From: Brasenia schreberi | Taxonomy: Eukaryota > Streptophyta > Magnoliopsida > Nymphaeales > Cabombaceae | NCBI GenBank assembly: GCA_036023115.1 | Contig: JAYKKT010000046.1 | Location: 2,802,501-2,866,500, forward strand | Reading direction: 5' to 3' | Length of the DNA stretch: 64,000 bases | Shown here: positions 1-12,187 of the stretch, piece after piece | How positions within the stretch are numbered: the first letter of the stretch is position 1 | How the letters are laid out: each line of letters opens with the position of its first letter | Notes under the pieces: model-generated | The model's input: only the letters and a program-made list of their open reading frames with translations | Databases searched by the model: none | What the model was told of the DNA's origin: nothing | Position numbers and translations under genes: made by a program

Positions 1-97
1 TCACCACCCAAACCCGAGACCCGAAACACAGACACAGGAGAAGAGAAACGAAAAGGAAAGAGGAAGAGGGCTCACGCAAAGAGACTGGAGCCGCCAT
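1..97 (-). CDS. Partial ORF, N-terminal signal peptide of an unidentified secreted protein
   Basis: An ATG at 97-95 opens a reading frame that stays open for 32 codons to the window's left edge. It is preceded by a purine-rich AGGGGGAG and followed by GCG, a good plant start context. The peptide starts MAAPVSLREPSSSF and continues into a hydrophobic core (residues about 14-25, rich in Leu, Val, Phe and Cys) ending near FGSRV. This is the classic layout of a cleavable ER signal peptide. The mature protein lies outside the window, so its function cannot be named. The ORF is short, but start context, composition and position at an edge fit a real first exon. Confidence 0.45.
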   Translation of the reverse strand, partial: MAAPVSLREPSSSFLFVSLLLCLCFGSRVWVV

Positions 98-283
98 CTC
101 CCCCTTATTTATTGACCTTCTCCATGGTCCGGGTCTCTATCTGAGGTACCCGATTTACTATCCAACCCGCTCAACTCTTATAATTTTCGTGGAGTATCGG
201 CGATATTTTCCTCAATTTATCGCGGTATATCAAGAGACCATGCATAACCTATAAATGTTTCATTATTTACCTTGTCCTTAAGT

Positions 284-620
284 AGGGGTGGAACTGCACG
301 GTAAAAAGATCTTGTTACAAAAAACATATGTATTTATATAAGTGTGTTCGTGTGCACAATATATATTCACGAGCTTAGTCGAGCTCAATTGGTTTCGAAC
401 TCTCTAAGCTCAACCTGTAGTCGAGCTTAATCAGGAATCATGGTCGCCCGAGCTCAAATGAGCCTAACGACATGAGCTCATGTTGTTCAAAGATAACTCA
501 GAATGGAGTTTAGAGATCGGAGCTCGATGAAGCTCAAGCTCAACCTGAGCATTTTTCTTAAGGTGTTGAACGAAGCTTGCTTGTACTTGAGCTCGGCTCA
601 GCTCGATTGCACCCCTATAC
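284..620. repeat. AGCTC-rich foldback element
   Basis: The segment is saturated with AGCTC/GAGCTC words. It begins with TAGGGGTGGAACTGCAC and ends with TTGCACCCCTATA, which read as imperfect inverted termini. Such GAGCTC-rich foldbacks are common non-autonomous repeats in plant genomes. A second AGCTC-rich segment lies at about 46500-46930. No coding potential is seen. From 621 to 980 nothing is recognisable. Confidence 0.4.
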
Positions 621-984
621 TTGAGCCTTTCACATGATATAAACAAGGAAAACTAGAATGCCCACGAATTGATAACAACTAAGTCCATATGACACAACCA
701 TATGTGATATGAATGAACTATTCTTTCGCTGTATTTGGTTTGGACCGGGCATAATTATCAAATAGGGAAAGTAATTAATTAAATTATATCCATAGCTAAA
801 GTAACGGAACCAATTAGTTCTTATCCGGAACGGTAGAATACTTATCCATGATCTCGGTACAAGCCTTGTGTGACAGTCTCTGTTTTTTTGGATTTGGATT
901 TGAATCCACTTCATAGAAGTTCGGGATGTGCAGGGACAAGTTAGGGAAGGTGACCTAGAAAGGGATCAGCTAGGTTCGTTTGGA

Positions 985-1120
985 CCACTTTTAAGGTCAA
1001 TGGGGGTGTTTGATTCACTGGGCCTTGTCGTACAGGAACTATGGTGTCGAGTTCGACTCCTACATGCTTGTGTGTTAGGGTTCTACCTCCTTTGTACCCA
1101 AAAGAAAAAAAGATAGGAAC
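985..1120 (+). mobile_element. SINE-like tRNA-derived repeat, family 1 copy a
   Basis: An A-box-like AAGGTCAATGG at about 992 is followed by a B-box-like GAGTTCGACTCC at 1049-1060. Then comes the family tail GTGTGTTAGG..TCTACCTCC and an A-rich end near 1105. It shares this order with copies near 9.1, 12.1, 24.4, 47.5, 48.7 and 55.4 kb. This is among the more diverged copies. Confidence 0.4.
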
Positions 1121-1355
1121 TTTCAATTCTCATACAGTACCCATTTTCATTCTTTTCAAAACTTTATGATGTGAATTGTACCATTGGGTCTTTACGATAC
1201 CGGTTGTGTATGTACATCGCAACACCGGCCAAGAGCTTTGGACCGGAGTATGCTACTCCAAAGGAAAAGAGAGAGAGAGAGAGTGTGGTACTCCCACTGT
1301 GCTATCTTAACATTATTTTAGGTTTGAAAATATATGGAATGAAGAAATTACTCCA

Positions 1356-1850
<495 letters not shown>

Positions 1851-1871
1851 TGCGCTAATTCTGTATATATG

Positions 1872-1902
<31 letters not shown>

Positions 1903-2079
1903 AAGAGCAAGAGAGAACAAAGCAAAAGAAGGATATACTTTTACCGATCTTAAATTGGACCTCCTCTTGTAAGAAAAGAAAGAAAGCGATAGATAATTTT
2001 AAAACAATCTTTATCGCAGATTGAGTAAGGCCACCCATATGGACTTTTAGTCGTCATTGTGCTTTATTTTATGGAATAC

Positions 2080-2240
2080 TAATGTTTAACAATGGGTGGA
2101 CTATTAGTGGTTGGATCCTGCTCACTATTGGTGTTGTCAACTCATGTTATTTTATTTTAGTTATTTTTCAGGAGTATAAGTATAATAATATTATTTTATA
2201 TATTTTTTAAAAATGCTTAAAACCTTTTACATTTACTCAA
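2080..2240 (-). repeat. Dispersed AT-rich repeat, family B
   Basis: Read on the minus strand, this contains AACACCAATAGTGAGCAGGATCCAACCA. Close relatives are at 3990-4034 (CACCATCAATAGTGGGTCAGG) and 10350-10383 (CACCATCAATAGTGAGCCAG). All copies border or lie near (TA)n tracts. No coding potential. Between 2241 and 3244 only TA tracts (2294-2312, 2459-2532) and a short direct repeat of about 30 bp at 2389-2448 are evident. Confidence 0.4.
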
Positions 2241-2454
2241 AAGCAATGAATGAACATATTAATAGTTGGTAGGACCCAATTTTCATATATATATATATAT
2301 AATATTCTAAGCATGATAGTCTACTTGGATGTCATGGAATTTGAAAAAAGGTATCACGAATTTTGTCCCTTGTGACAAGTAAGTACCATTATTATTGTTC
2401 TTGATGCTTATCTAAACAACTATTATTGTTCTTGATGCTTATCTAAAGTAGGCA

Positions 2455-2458
<4 letters not shown>

Positions 2459-2532
<74 letters not shown>
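2459..2532. repeat. Microsatellite (TA)n
   Basis: Uninterrupted TA run of about 74 bp. Confidence 0.95.
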
Positions 2533-2536
<4 letters not shown>

Positions 2537-3244
2537 CTGCAATTCGCCAAATGGAAGTGCTGAAATGATTTTGTTGGAGAAATGAATCGGGTCCCTCAAT
2601 CGAATACAACTCAAAACCCGGTTGATCTACCTGGCCTAATCTTTTATCCAAAAAAAGAAGTTTGTGGATCCAGATCTATGTGGCTTTCGGGTTGAAAACT
2701 TTTACTTGACTAGGCCTATCACTAGTTATATTCCGAGATGGACCATTGTGAATATTACAAAGGTGAGATAGTTATGGTAGGACTGCTTAAGAAAGAATGG
2801 GTCTGGCAGATCCACATTGAGCACCGGTGGGCCGGAAATTGGAAGATTGAATCTGTAGCCCAATGATGAACCCGTGGGCTATAGTACTTACTTTGGCCAC
2901 CATAAAACACTATATGATTTCTTCACCACGCCATAAAAAAAAAAATGGTTTACTTACGCGACCCCGAAAAATTTTCTACATCCACCAGTTGGTCAGTTCT
3001 GATCTAATCTTTGCTCCGAGATTCATTGTGCATCAAACATAGAACCAGTCACCAGTGTCAAACTAAGGTTCTATACATCCAATTTCAGTCCAAAAACTTC
3101 GAAACTAAGAGAAAGGTGGGCCACAGGAATGCCTGCTCCTTCTCTCTTGTATTGCTACTTCGTCTCGCACTAAAACCGAAGTGCTAGTATCACTCCCGGA
3201 TCAAACACAGAACCATAATTCCTAGGTTACAATCCCATATAGGT

Positions 3245-3538
3245 CTATGCCTGCAGTTCTATCAACAAGGTCATGGCACCACGAAACGAATCAAACATGG
3301 CCTTAAGAACCTTGAAGATGAAGGTTAGGAGGCCAAATATTTGCGCGTTGCAAGCCTGGAAGGCTTCTAAATAATGTGAGAAAAGCAACTTAAATTTTGA
3401 TAAGATACGGTCTAAAACAGCAATGTAAGTGATTATGCCGCTAAGCAATGACATAATTAACATTGTTGCGGATGACAGAAGCACATAGAAGAAAGCATGG
3501 ATGACAGTGCATTCAAATTGGAAGCAAGCATTATCCAT
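3245..3538 (-). CDS. Hypothetical hydrophobic ORF, 97 codons, doubtful
   Basis: An ATG-to-stop minus-strand ORF encodes a very hydrophobic 97-residue polypeptide with several stretches that could span a membrane (for example around residues 12-40 and 65-80). I recognise no family, and I see no convincing promoter or flanking exons. The surroundings are repeat-rich. It is listed because it is longer than most chance ORFs here and not simple sequence, but it may well be fortuitous. Confidence 0.12.
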   Translation of the reverse strand: MDNACFQFECTVIHAFFYVLLSSATMLIMSLLSGIITYIAVLDRILSKFKLLFSHYLEAFQACNAQIFGLLTFIFKVLKAMFDSFRGAMTLLIELQA

Positions 3539-3899
3539 TCATGTGATCCAGTCAGATGTGGTATCGGATAGGATTAATATAATCTTAGCAACTTGCATCC
3601 AAATGGTGTTCATAAACAACAAGATATTGCACGACCAAAAAGTAGGATCAAATAAGACTTGCCATTGTATTTTCAATCGAAAACCTGCACTTTTGTGATC
3701 CCCAAAGGCTAATCTCAAGCAGTTATATTCATTATATAATTGCTGTTAGTTCGGTCAGATGTGCCTACTGTAAGTCTGCGATTCAGATGGGCATTTGGCT
3801 TAAACGCTTGATATAAACCTTATTGAACTTTGGAACTCCCCATAAATAAATAAATAAATATATAAATATATATATATATATATTATCCATTGTTTTTTC

Positions 3900-4029
3900 A
3901 TGGCATGAATGTAATTTAAAATTTTTTAAAGGTATAAAAATAGATAAGGACAATGTTATTACATTCATATTAAAAAAATCAATGATCAAACATAAGTAGA
4001 CAACACCATCAATAGTGGGTCAGGTCCAA

Positions 4030-4071
<42 letters not shown>
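3900..4071 (+). repeat. Family B repeat followed by (TA)n
   Basis: TGGCATGAATGTAATTTAAAA opens a segment that ends with AACACCATCAATAGTGGGTC and then a (TA)n tract (about 4033-4071). The copy at 10268-10412 has the same order of words, including the terminal TA tract. Confidence 0.45.
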
Positions 4072-4073
<2 letters not shown>

Positions 4074-4303
4074 TGGCAAATATTGTCTTTGGATGTATAA
4101 TCTTCCATAAACATCAATAATTTGATTTTTGAGATCATCAATAGGGATTTGAATTCAATGCATCGTTTTACTTTACATTTAGTATTAAACTCATCAAGTG
4201 CATTAAATGCAAATTATTTTAAATCTCCACCATTGATGTCAAAAATCGAGCGATACAAATGTTTTAGTAAGATTGTGTAAGTTAAACATTATGTAGTTAC
4301 TAC

Positions 4304-4605
<302 letters not shown>

Positions 4606-6342
4606 GAGTGCTCTATGGCATAGTTACATTAGGGAGAGGTAAGGCGGCTGCCCCACCTAAAATTCGAAAAAGCAATAAAAAGATTAGAAGAGATGATTGA
4701 ATCCATGGTCACTATACGTATTTCAATCCACTTCAAATGGTCGATAGGCAGTTCGCCCTACCGCACAGAAAATTCTCCATCAGTCACTGATATATACACA
4801 CCATTTCAATCCCTCTCTGTGTGTGTGTGTGTGTATGTGAGAGTGGGTGTTGTGTGCTTGTGCACTTGCAAAGGTAATGAGTGATGAACTTCCTTTTGTT
4901 GCATGATACAGTACTCACCGGAGTGGTTATTGTGCAAGTTGGTAAAGTAGGTCACACCATTTATTTGTTGATTGTTGCAGAATCTGTACGCAAACTTTCT
5001 GACCTGTGAGTCGTCTGCTTGCTCCCAAATGTCTAAAAGTAGGCGCTAATGTCTTTTGTTATGTCTAGTTTTAGTATTACCATGCAATTATTTATTTTAG
5101 AAAGTTCTATCAAGTTCATCCGAAGTTAAGAGCAAATAGTCCACCACTGAGCGGATCTGGGATTGAATAAAAAAATATATGGATTTTGTCAAAACATTTT
5201 AATTTTTGAAAAAATTAAATTGCAAACTTGAACGTCGATTGCATAATTGCACTATTTTCTTTTTCAAAATTTATAAATTGTCGTTCATTTACCTTAAATA
5301 CCCTAATGCAATTTCGGGACTATGGTTTAGGCAAGAACTTTAACGCCAAGGAGTTTTAATGAACCAAATCAAGCTGCACATACCATGTTTATGATCAAGT
5401 CATATGGTTTGACGATTGAAACACAAACGAGCCAGGGACGAGCCGGTTGACGTCATGACGACAAAATTCTCCGGGGAGGCATGAAAACCTTCACTTGACA
5501 TGCTTACCGTGATACGGCCGACGGGAAGCATTGCCTCCGGCTGTTTGAGCTTCATTAGACTTTGTCTTTGCAATTGTATCAGATAGGGAATTGTTTTTGG
5601 ATTGGACCTTTTAATTGGATCACAATCCTCATGACATGTGCAATCAAGTTTACATATTTTAGACACTTATTTCGCTGGATTATATAAAACTCGGATTTGA
5701 ATCGATCTGTTACACAAAGAGTCTTGGCTGCGTTTAATTTAAATCATATAGAACTCAGATGGGGTCCGGAACTAATATCTAAAGTGCCAACAGGATGATT
5801 ACCAACGTTGATTCAGGTCAGGATTCAGATCAGATTTATCGACACGGCCTTATATATAATAGATCCTTCTCATACTTCTCCCGATATATTACTATCAACA
5901 AAAAAAAGATGTATGTACAAATCAGTCAGGATGATCTTTCTCAGGAATTCTGTCACACCCAACTTAGCATGCTCGACCAAAAGGTAAGCTATATACGATC
6001 GATGCTGTATTTAATTTTTCTTTTTCACAGTGAAATTCTATTTAACTTTCAAGATATGAAAAACCGGAAGAAAGATGTCAACTTCCGAACTTCCCCTCTT
6101 CGAATTTCTGGCTGGAGAGGATTCAAAACCATAGAGATTTGTTCTTCCGCTCTTTGAATTCCTCATTTGATCGATCCGCGAACCCCAATTGATCGGATCA
6201 CGATCTTTTTCTTTATCATTGCAAGCAGATGAGGAACTACTTCTCTTGCACTTGATCAAGTCTCCTCTTTTAAAGATCGTAGTAACTATTGGAGTGACAC
6301 ATTAAAAAGATGAAATATGAAATTTCATGTTCTTCTCTCGTG

Positions 6343-6750
6343 GTAGTGGGTATAAATGGCTGGTTCGGAACCAGCTCATTGAAACCGGTACCGGGAACTG
6401 TGTGGTTTGATTACGGTTTCGATGTTTTAAAAACCGCACTGGAACCGATAAAAAAACTGACGATTTAGAACCGTCGCCTTCTCCCTTCTTTTAGATATAC
6501 GACAACCTCTTGATTGGGTCTATCAGTTTCATGTTGACAGAGGCTGACAACTATGAGATTGATATTTTATTATTATTGTATATAAAAATAAAATTTTAAA
6601 ATTTATTTATTAGTTTCAAATGGTTGTGGATTCAAACTGAAACCAACGGATCTTATAACCATGACTGAAAATGGTCCTGTGTCGGTTTGGTTATGGTTCA
6701 ATTGCTGGTTCTGGTTTCCCCGAAACCCAACATGTCTACTCTAGTAGTGG
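6343..6750. repeat. GGTTC/AACCG-rich foldback element, family D
   Basis: The left part reads GTGGGTATAAATGGCTGG then GGTTCGGAACC and repeated AAACCG words. The right part is TCGGTTTGGTTATGGTTC, GGTTCTGGTTTCCCCG and GAAACCCAACATGTC. The two halves are roughly complementary, so it is foldback-like. Similar GGTTCGGTT-rich blocks occur near 25.4, 36.4, 39.4, 41.1 and 55.2 kb. Confidence 0.45.
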
Positions 6751-6789
6751 GTTCAACACTTTGATGTTGGCCTGAACTCTTGGACAAGG

Positions 6790-6990
6790 TTGGCAATTTA
6801 GTATTCTCAAAGTTCATTAAGAAGGTGTGAGAAATTAGACGGTGAAATTATTAAAATAAAAAAAGACGATAAAATATTAGAAGAAAACAATAAACAATGA
6901 TCTAACTTATGTGAGTTAACTATTAGCATTACATATAATTGAGTATTATAGAAACAGCACACCCATCAAGTATTTAGTTGTTATTACAGT
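6790..6990 (+). mobile_element. Eroded LINE 3'-end relic
   Basis: This run (GAAATTAGACGG..GTGAGTTAACTATTAGCAT..ACACCCATCAAGTATTTAGTTG) parallels the clearer LINE 3' relic at 27217-27590 in word order. It has no open frame left. From 6991 to 8030 nothing else is recognisable. Confidence 0.3.
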
Positions 6991-8110
6991 CGTATTTGAT
7001 TCATGTCATTTTGTGTTGAAAGCAAGTCAACCTGGCCCAGTTTCTTTTCAATGTTAATTTAGGTCCACAGAAACATGCAGACTTTTCTAGGTCGTTTTCG
7101 TGTAGTGTTCTCGTGTTGTGTCTGAATTTTGCTTACCATGCTAGCCTGGTTCTTGCCTTTTTCTTTGAAAATAGGACCATTATTCGCAGTATTTGCACAA
7201 CAAAGCTTGTTCAAGTTGAGGTTGAGGCTCCGCCATGATCTCGCTTCACCAGTCTAGAGCTCACTGGACTCGGATTCGTGTGACTGAGGTCTTACACGTG
7301 CAATGTGTGCGTATTGTACGCGTGCACACAAGCCTCTAGTAACATTAACATATATATAACCAAGATTGGTATTTTGATCAATGACATGGTAGACGTGCAC
7401 TCATGCATCAAGGGACCCTAAGCAAAGAGCGTACAGTTTCACATGGGGTTCAAACCAATGTTAGCCCGATTCCAGGCATTGAAACCAATAAAGAAGTGCA
7501 GATGGCTAGATGGGATAGCTAAGTTAGGTAAGTCCCTGATGCGTTTGGTGTTGGTATTCATGTTCATATAAGTGTACCCACCCGTCATAATATATATATA
7601 TATAAAAGAAAACTGAATCCTGTTTCATTTTTGACATACTCACTCATGTTCATCCATTTGTTTGAGTAATTTTAAAATTTTATATTATTTTTAAAAACAG
7701 GAAGATAATGTTGTATAATTGACATCAATGAATGAACAACGCTTGGGTGATAAGTGGGATCAAATCTCTCTTTCCCTATATATATATAAAGATGATGTCA
7801 TGACTTACTAGATTGTTGTCTTGTACTGGAATTTCTCGACCGATGATCGTGGAGGAGGAAAAGGTTGGGGGATAAGATGAAACAAGATCTGCATGTCTCT
7901 TCCAGCTCTATGTAAGGGAGGAAAAACAGAGGTGAAATTGAATGGTTTGATTTCAACGCAAGGGAGCTTTCATTTGTGGCAAAAGACAAGGTTTTGAGGT
8001 CTTTTTATCTGCGAGAAAAATAGGCGTCCATTAATGTCTAAGATGCAGAAGCGGGAGACCGCGCAAACACGGACACATATATTGATGTACAGCAGCAGAA
8101 CAACTCAAAC

Positions 8111-8113
<3 letters not shown>

Positions 8114-8193
<80 letters not shown>
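8114..8193. repeat. Microsatellite (GA)n
   Basis: Pure GA run of about 80 bp. Confidence 0.95.
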
Positions 8194-8197
<4 letters not shown>

Positions 8198-8405
8198 CCG
8201 CCCGAAGAAAGGATCATGTTAATGATGTTCTTATTTTTTTGGCATATATAATTCCAGAAGTCATGCCGGACCTTTACAACATAACAAGTGAAAACCTAGT
8301 TTGGAAAGCAATCTGCCCCATCATAAACAATTTCAGCAGGGAAACAAGCTTTTAAAAAAACAGAAGTGATTAGGTAAATCACATTGTTAAAGTCTTGAGC
8401 GCACA

Positions 8406-8890
<485 letters not shown>

Positions 8891-9094
8891 GAGATTTTCC
8901 TTGGTACCAACTTTTGGATTGTAGGAATACGCTTGCTTTGCCCTCAAATCAAGGTTTAAACTTTCACCACATTAATATAATAATAACGTTGAAGATTTAA
9001 AAGCACATTGGCCTTATTGGATCTACCCACATATGGCTAACATTACTGGTTGAAGCTTCATGATTCATCAATCCTCTGCTTCTAATATTGTGAG

Positions 9095-9270
9095 AGGTGG
9101 CACTCACAGGGTTAGGGACGCCCTGACACGGTTGCTGCTGGTGGGGAGTTTGAATAGTAAAAGCTTCATATGTGGTTGTATGTGTGTTGTGTTTGTTTCT
9201 GGTGGGGAGTTCCATTCTTGGGAGTGTGTGTGTTGGGCTTCGACTTCCTTAGGTAAGCAAAAAAAAATTA
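9095..9270 (+). mobile_element. SINE-like repeat, family 1 copy b
   Basis: It contains GGGACGCCCTGACACGGTTGCTGCTGG (shown in part), the GGTGGGGAGTT block (present twice, suggesting internal duplication), and the tail TGTTGGGCTTCGACTTCC. It ends in an A-run at about 9259-9267. Confidence 0.45.
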
Positions 9271-9299
9271 TTGTGAGAGGTGTAAAGCCACAAATCCTC

Positions 9300-9425
9300 T
9301 TGAAAGAGAGGAGGGCCTTGGGGAACGTGGACACAAGCACCGCGCCATCGTGTCTAATCGTTGAGTCGAAAGAAGCTTTGACTGGAAGGTCACGAGTTCA
9401 ATGACAGGGTCGTGCATATTTGGTA
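9300..9425 (+). mobile_element. SINE-like repeat, family 2 copy
   Basis: The run TGACTGGAAGGTCACGAGTT at about 9378-9397 resembles the B-box block of copies at 11560-11660 (minus) and 48190-48315. It is followed by CAATGACAGGGTCGTGC and an A-rich end. A-box match is weak. Confidence 0.3.
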
Positions 9426-9715
9426 GGGATCTGCCCAACCCCAGCTTATTTAACGAAAAAGAACGTCAGAGATATCTATGCTTTACAACATTGTTTTGCT
9501 CCATGCTCTGACTATTTATAAAATGATATACGTATTGATGACGTATGTGCAGGTGGCGAAAAATAAAGGAACTAGGGATATTTTATGTGAACCGCTCATT
9601 CTTTTAGGTCATCTTGGTTATGACAAACTTGTGTCTGTCTCGTAAAGCAAGCAATCATATGATTGGAGAAGATGAGATTGAACATCTCCGTTTTGTCTTA
9701 GTTCGGGTTCTACAT

Positions 9716-9716
<1 letters not shown>

Positions 9717-9800
<84 letters not shown>
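9717..9800. repeat. Compound microsatellite (CA)n(TA)n
   Basis: About 29 bp of CA then about 55 bp of TA. It is followed by a MITE-like region containing CAACCATTCATCAATGGTTG, a perfect-looking short palindrome. Confidence 0.95.
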
Positions 9801-9805
<5 letters not shown>

Positions 9806-9990
9806 GAGAGAAACGAGTATCCGCTAAACTCTCATAGGTGTTACACATGTACTTTTTACATTATAGATACAAATTTCAACCATTCATCAATGGTTGAAAT
9901 TTATTTGAATTTGTCAATACTCAAGGGTGTTAACATATACCGTATCTATATATATAATGATACTAGTATATACATATATACATACATATA

Positions 9991-10235
9991 TATTAGTGCA
10001 TGTACACATCAATTTATGCTTAAACATGCTTTTAAATCACAATCCTTTGATCAATGAGATCGACAATTGAAAAGCAAATCTGAAAGGCAAAAAAATACAT
10101 TTATTCTTTTGGAGGCACAATAAATACACCCTTTATAAGTTGTTTTTTTCTCAAAGGTCTCAATCGTTGATCTCTAAGATGAGATGGTTGCGATCTTTGA
10201 GAATGTTTAAGCATGGATTGGTACGAGCCTTTAAC
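9991..10235 (+). mobile_element. MITE-like element, family A copy
   Basis: The left end reads ATTAGTGCATGTACACATC then TTTATGCTTAAACATGC. Near the right end is GAGAATGTTTAAGCATGG, its inverted counterpart, followed by degenerate terminal sequence. Internal inverted words around ACAATCCTTTGATCAATGAG and TCAATCGTTGATCTC make a long foldback. No ORF. Confidence 0.5.
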
Positions 10236-10267
10236 ATGCCTACTCATCCTCACTCGTTGCTTTTTGG

Positions 10268-10412
10268 TGGCATGAGCAGTATAATTTAAAAAAAATATAT
10301 TTAAAAAAATATTTAAAAAAAATGAATTAAAAAATAATAGTCGGACATTAATGAACACCATCAATAGTGAGCCAGATTCAATCACTCGATATATATATAT
10401 ATATATATATAA
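10268..10412 (+). repeat. Family B repeat ending in (TA)n
   Basis: GGCATGAGCAGTATAATTTAA opens it and AACACCATCAATAGTGAGCC closes it before the (TA)n tract at 10389-10412, matching the copy at 3900-4071. Confidence 0.45.
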
Positions 10413-10714
10413 GAGTTGTTATTTTTACTATGAAGATTACGAAATTTATGAACATTAGTTTGAGTTTTATAAGACGAGCACGTTTTGGGGTCACCTTGCT
10501 CACTGCTCAAGGATCATCTTAAATATGCAAATAAAACAAGTCATGAACATGCCTTAATCTAATGAGACGAGACACAAACAGGTCCACCTTTGTCTGGCTT
10601 GTTTACCAACCCTAATAATAAGGCCTTTTCCCCCTTCCATTTAATGTTAAAATAAAATTATGAGGGTGCATTTGGAAATTAAACTAAGAAAAACAATAGG
10701 ATACTCTTGGCGGA

Positions 10715-10728
10715 CGCCACGTGGAAAC
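10715..10728. promoter_or_regulatory. G-box (CACGTG) upstream of the CLE gene
   Basis: GCCACGTGG lies about 235 bp upstream of the CLE ATG. CACGTG is the core bound by plant bZIP and bHLH factors, and GCCACGTGG is also ABRE-like. Functional assignment is inference from position only. Nothing else is recognisable between 10413 and 10956. Confidence 0.3.
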
Positions 10729-10956
10729 CGCTAGCTGTTAGTGGACTGTATGGAAAGGGTCCGTCTCTTTTAAGAACCCCCACAAATATCTCCCCAACAC
10801 ATTTATGCAATTGTCTCCCCTGCCATCACAATATTTTTCTGTTAATTTCTCATTGAAAGAGTAGAATTTCACGCTCTTTCTGAATCTTCCTCGTGGTACA
10901 AGAAACGCCATACTTCAGTCAGTGATTGGTTCGTGACACAGATCAGTAGTGTTGAG

Positions 10957-11199
10957 ATGATAAGCTTGAGGAAGAAAATGGGATTGTATTTTTTGATTGT
11001 GTTGAGTGTTTCTGCTGCGGAAGGCAGAGATTTAATGGTAGGTGGAGTCATCAGTCGTTACTATGATTATGAGGAAGAGGAGATGTTGAATAAGTTGGAA
11101 ATTGGCAGAAGGGTTGTTTCTGAATTTGGTGGGTCGTCGACTTTCAGTGGCAGCAAAAGATCGATACCGTCATGTCCTGATCCTTTGCACAACCGGTAG
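10957..11199 (+). CDS. CLE-type signalling peptide precursor (80 aa)
   Basis: This intronless ORF starts at ATG 10957, with a possible alternative ATG at 10978. It encodes an 80-residue precursor: a basic N-terminus (MISLRKKMG), a hydrophobic signal peptide core (YFLIVLSVSAAEG), a variable acidic/charged middle (residues about 25-60), and a C-terminal dodecapeptide RSIPSCPDPLHN at residues 68-79, with one Arg after it. Size, order and C-terminal R..P..PDPLHN pattern are those of CLAVATA3/ESR-related precursors. These are secreted and processed to 12-13-residue ligands for leucine-rich-repeat receptor kinases in meristem, vascular or root signalling. The usual dodecapeptide has Gly at position 6; here it is Cys73, which is unusual. 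Which CLE subgroup it belongs to is uncertain. The precursor lies alone, 4 kb from the next gene. Confidence 0.8.
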   Translation: MISLRKKMGLYFLIVLSVSAAEGRDLMVGGVISRYYDYEEEEMLNKLEIGRRVVSEFGGSSTFSGSKRSIPSCPDPLHNR

Positions 11200-11559
11200 A
11201 GTTTTATACGAAGATGATGATGGGGAAGATTCATGTACAGACCCGGAAGAGTTCTTTGAGGGTACTGCATATTTTACAGGCCAGTCAAAAACATTCCTCT
11301 CTCTCTCTCCCTCAAACACAGACTGTATTTTGCATACAAATGTGTAGGAAGGCCACTGTTTTAGCTGTTTATTGTCTGCTAAATCATAGAGAAAAATTAT
11401 AATTAACATGTGGAAGCTTTTACTTCACTTGGTTTGCCTCTCTCTCTCTCTAACTATGTATCTCTACCATCACCTCAACAGATCCAGCTCTTCATAACTG
11501 TCGCGCTGAGTACTTAAATGATCGATATGCTTTCTTTTATGGTACAATGAAGTGGGAGA

Positions 11560-11660
11560 AGCCATATATGCACTTCCCCGGGTTATCGAAATCATGACCT
11601 TCCACTTGTGAGTCGACCCTCTAACTAGGTGATCTATGGCTCGATTGTGCGATAATCGAC
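11560..11660 (-). mobile_element. SINE-like repeat, family 2 copy
   Basis: Minus-strand reading gives an A-box-like ATAGATCACCTAGTTAGAGG and a B-box-like GAAGGTCATGATTTCGATAAC. The order and roughly 35-bp spacing match a tRNA-type internal promoter. It may continue to about 11500. From 11200 to 11460 is CLE 3' flank with a short CT run; 11661-12007 shows nothing recognisable. Confidence 0.4.
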
Positions 11661-12007
11661 TTGTTCTATGATATACTTTTGGCATAAACGCATGAATTCT
11701 TCAATGTAATTCTAAGGAAACCAATGATCCTTTGCATTTTTTATCATAATATATTCCTTCTTTTATGTTTTGTTTTGAATTCTTACATACAGTACATAAT
11801 ACATGGTTTTCAATGGATCATCCTTGTGCAAAGATCCACGTTTTGAGTATTATTGTGCCTCGTGATTAAACTTTTTTTTTTATTATTTAGTTTGGTTTTA
11901 ATACCAGTTTTTGAGAATTTTTTCCATTGATATTCACCCTGCCAGCTGTGGCCTGCTTGGGTTGTGCCCTTTCAGTACTTTCTTGGAACACCCTTTGAAA
12001 GAAGACA

Positions 12008-12187
12008 GCTTAAATAACTTCATTATCCTTTATGAGTTGATGTCGACATAATTGGGAGATATTTTTTTTTTATTACAAGAGAAGGCCGAAGTGTGGCACA
12101 CAGCCACACATTGCATCCCCTAAGAGTCGAACTCTTCACCAGCAGCAATGTCGTTGAGTTAATGCTCTTGATGCGCTTAAATAACTT
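12008..12187 (-). mobile_element. SINE-like repeat, family 1 copy c, flanked by 13-bp direct repeats
   Basis: On the minus strand an A-box-like TTAACTCAACGACATTGC is followed by GCTGGTGAAGAGTTCGACTC, with GTTCGACTC as B-box core, then TTCGGCCTTCTCTTGTAAT and a run of ten A (12061-12070). The identical 13-mer GCTTAAATAACTT lies at 12008-12020 and 12175-12187, consistent with a target-site duplication. About 40 bp separate the A-run from the left repeat, so the boundary is not fully canonical. Confidence 0.55.

Noticed and set aside
5400..5666. Minus-strand 88-codon ORF
   Set aside because: Reasonable composition but no recognised motif, promoter or adjacent exon; insufficient to call.
5795..6259. 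ORFs of 120 (plus) and 73 (minus) codons
   Set aside because: No recognisable domain, no signal peptide and no splice-consistent neighbours; I briefly considered organellar DNA but could not match any plastid or mitochondrial gene.
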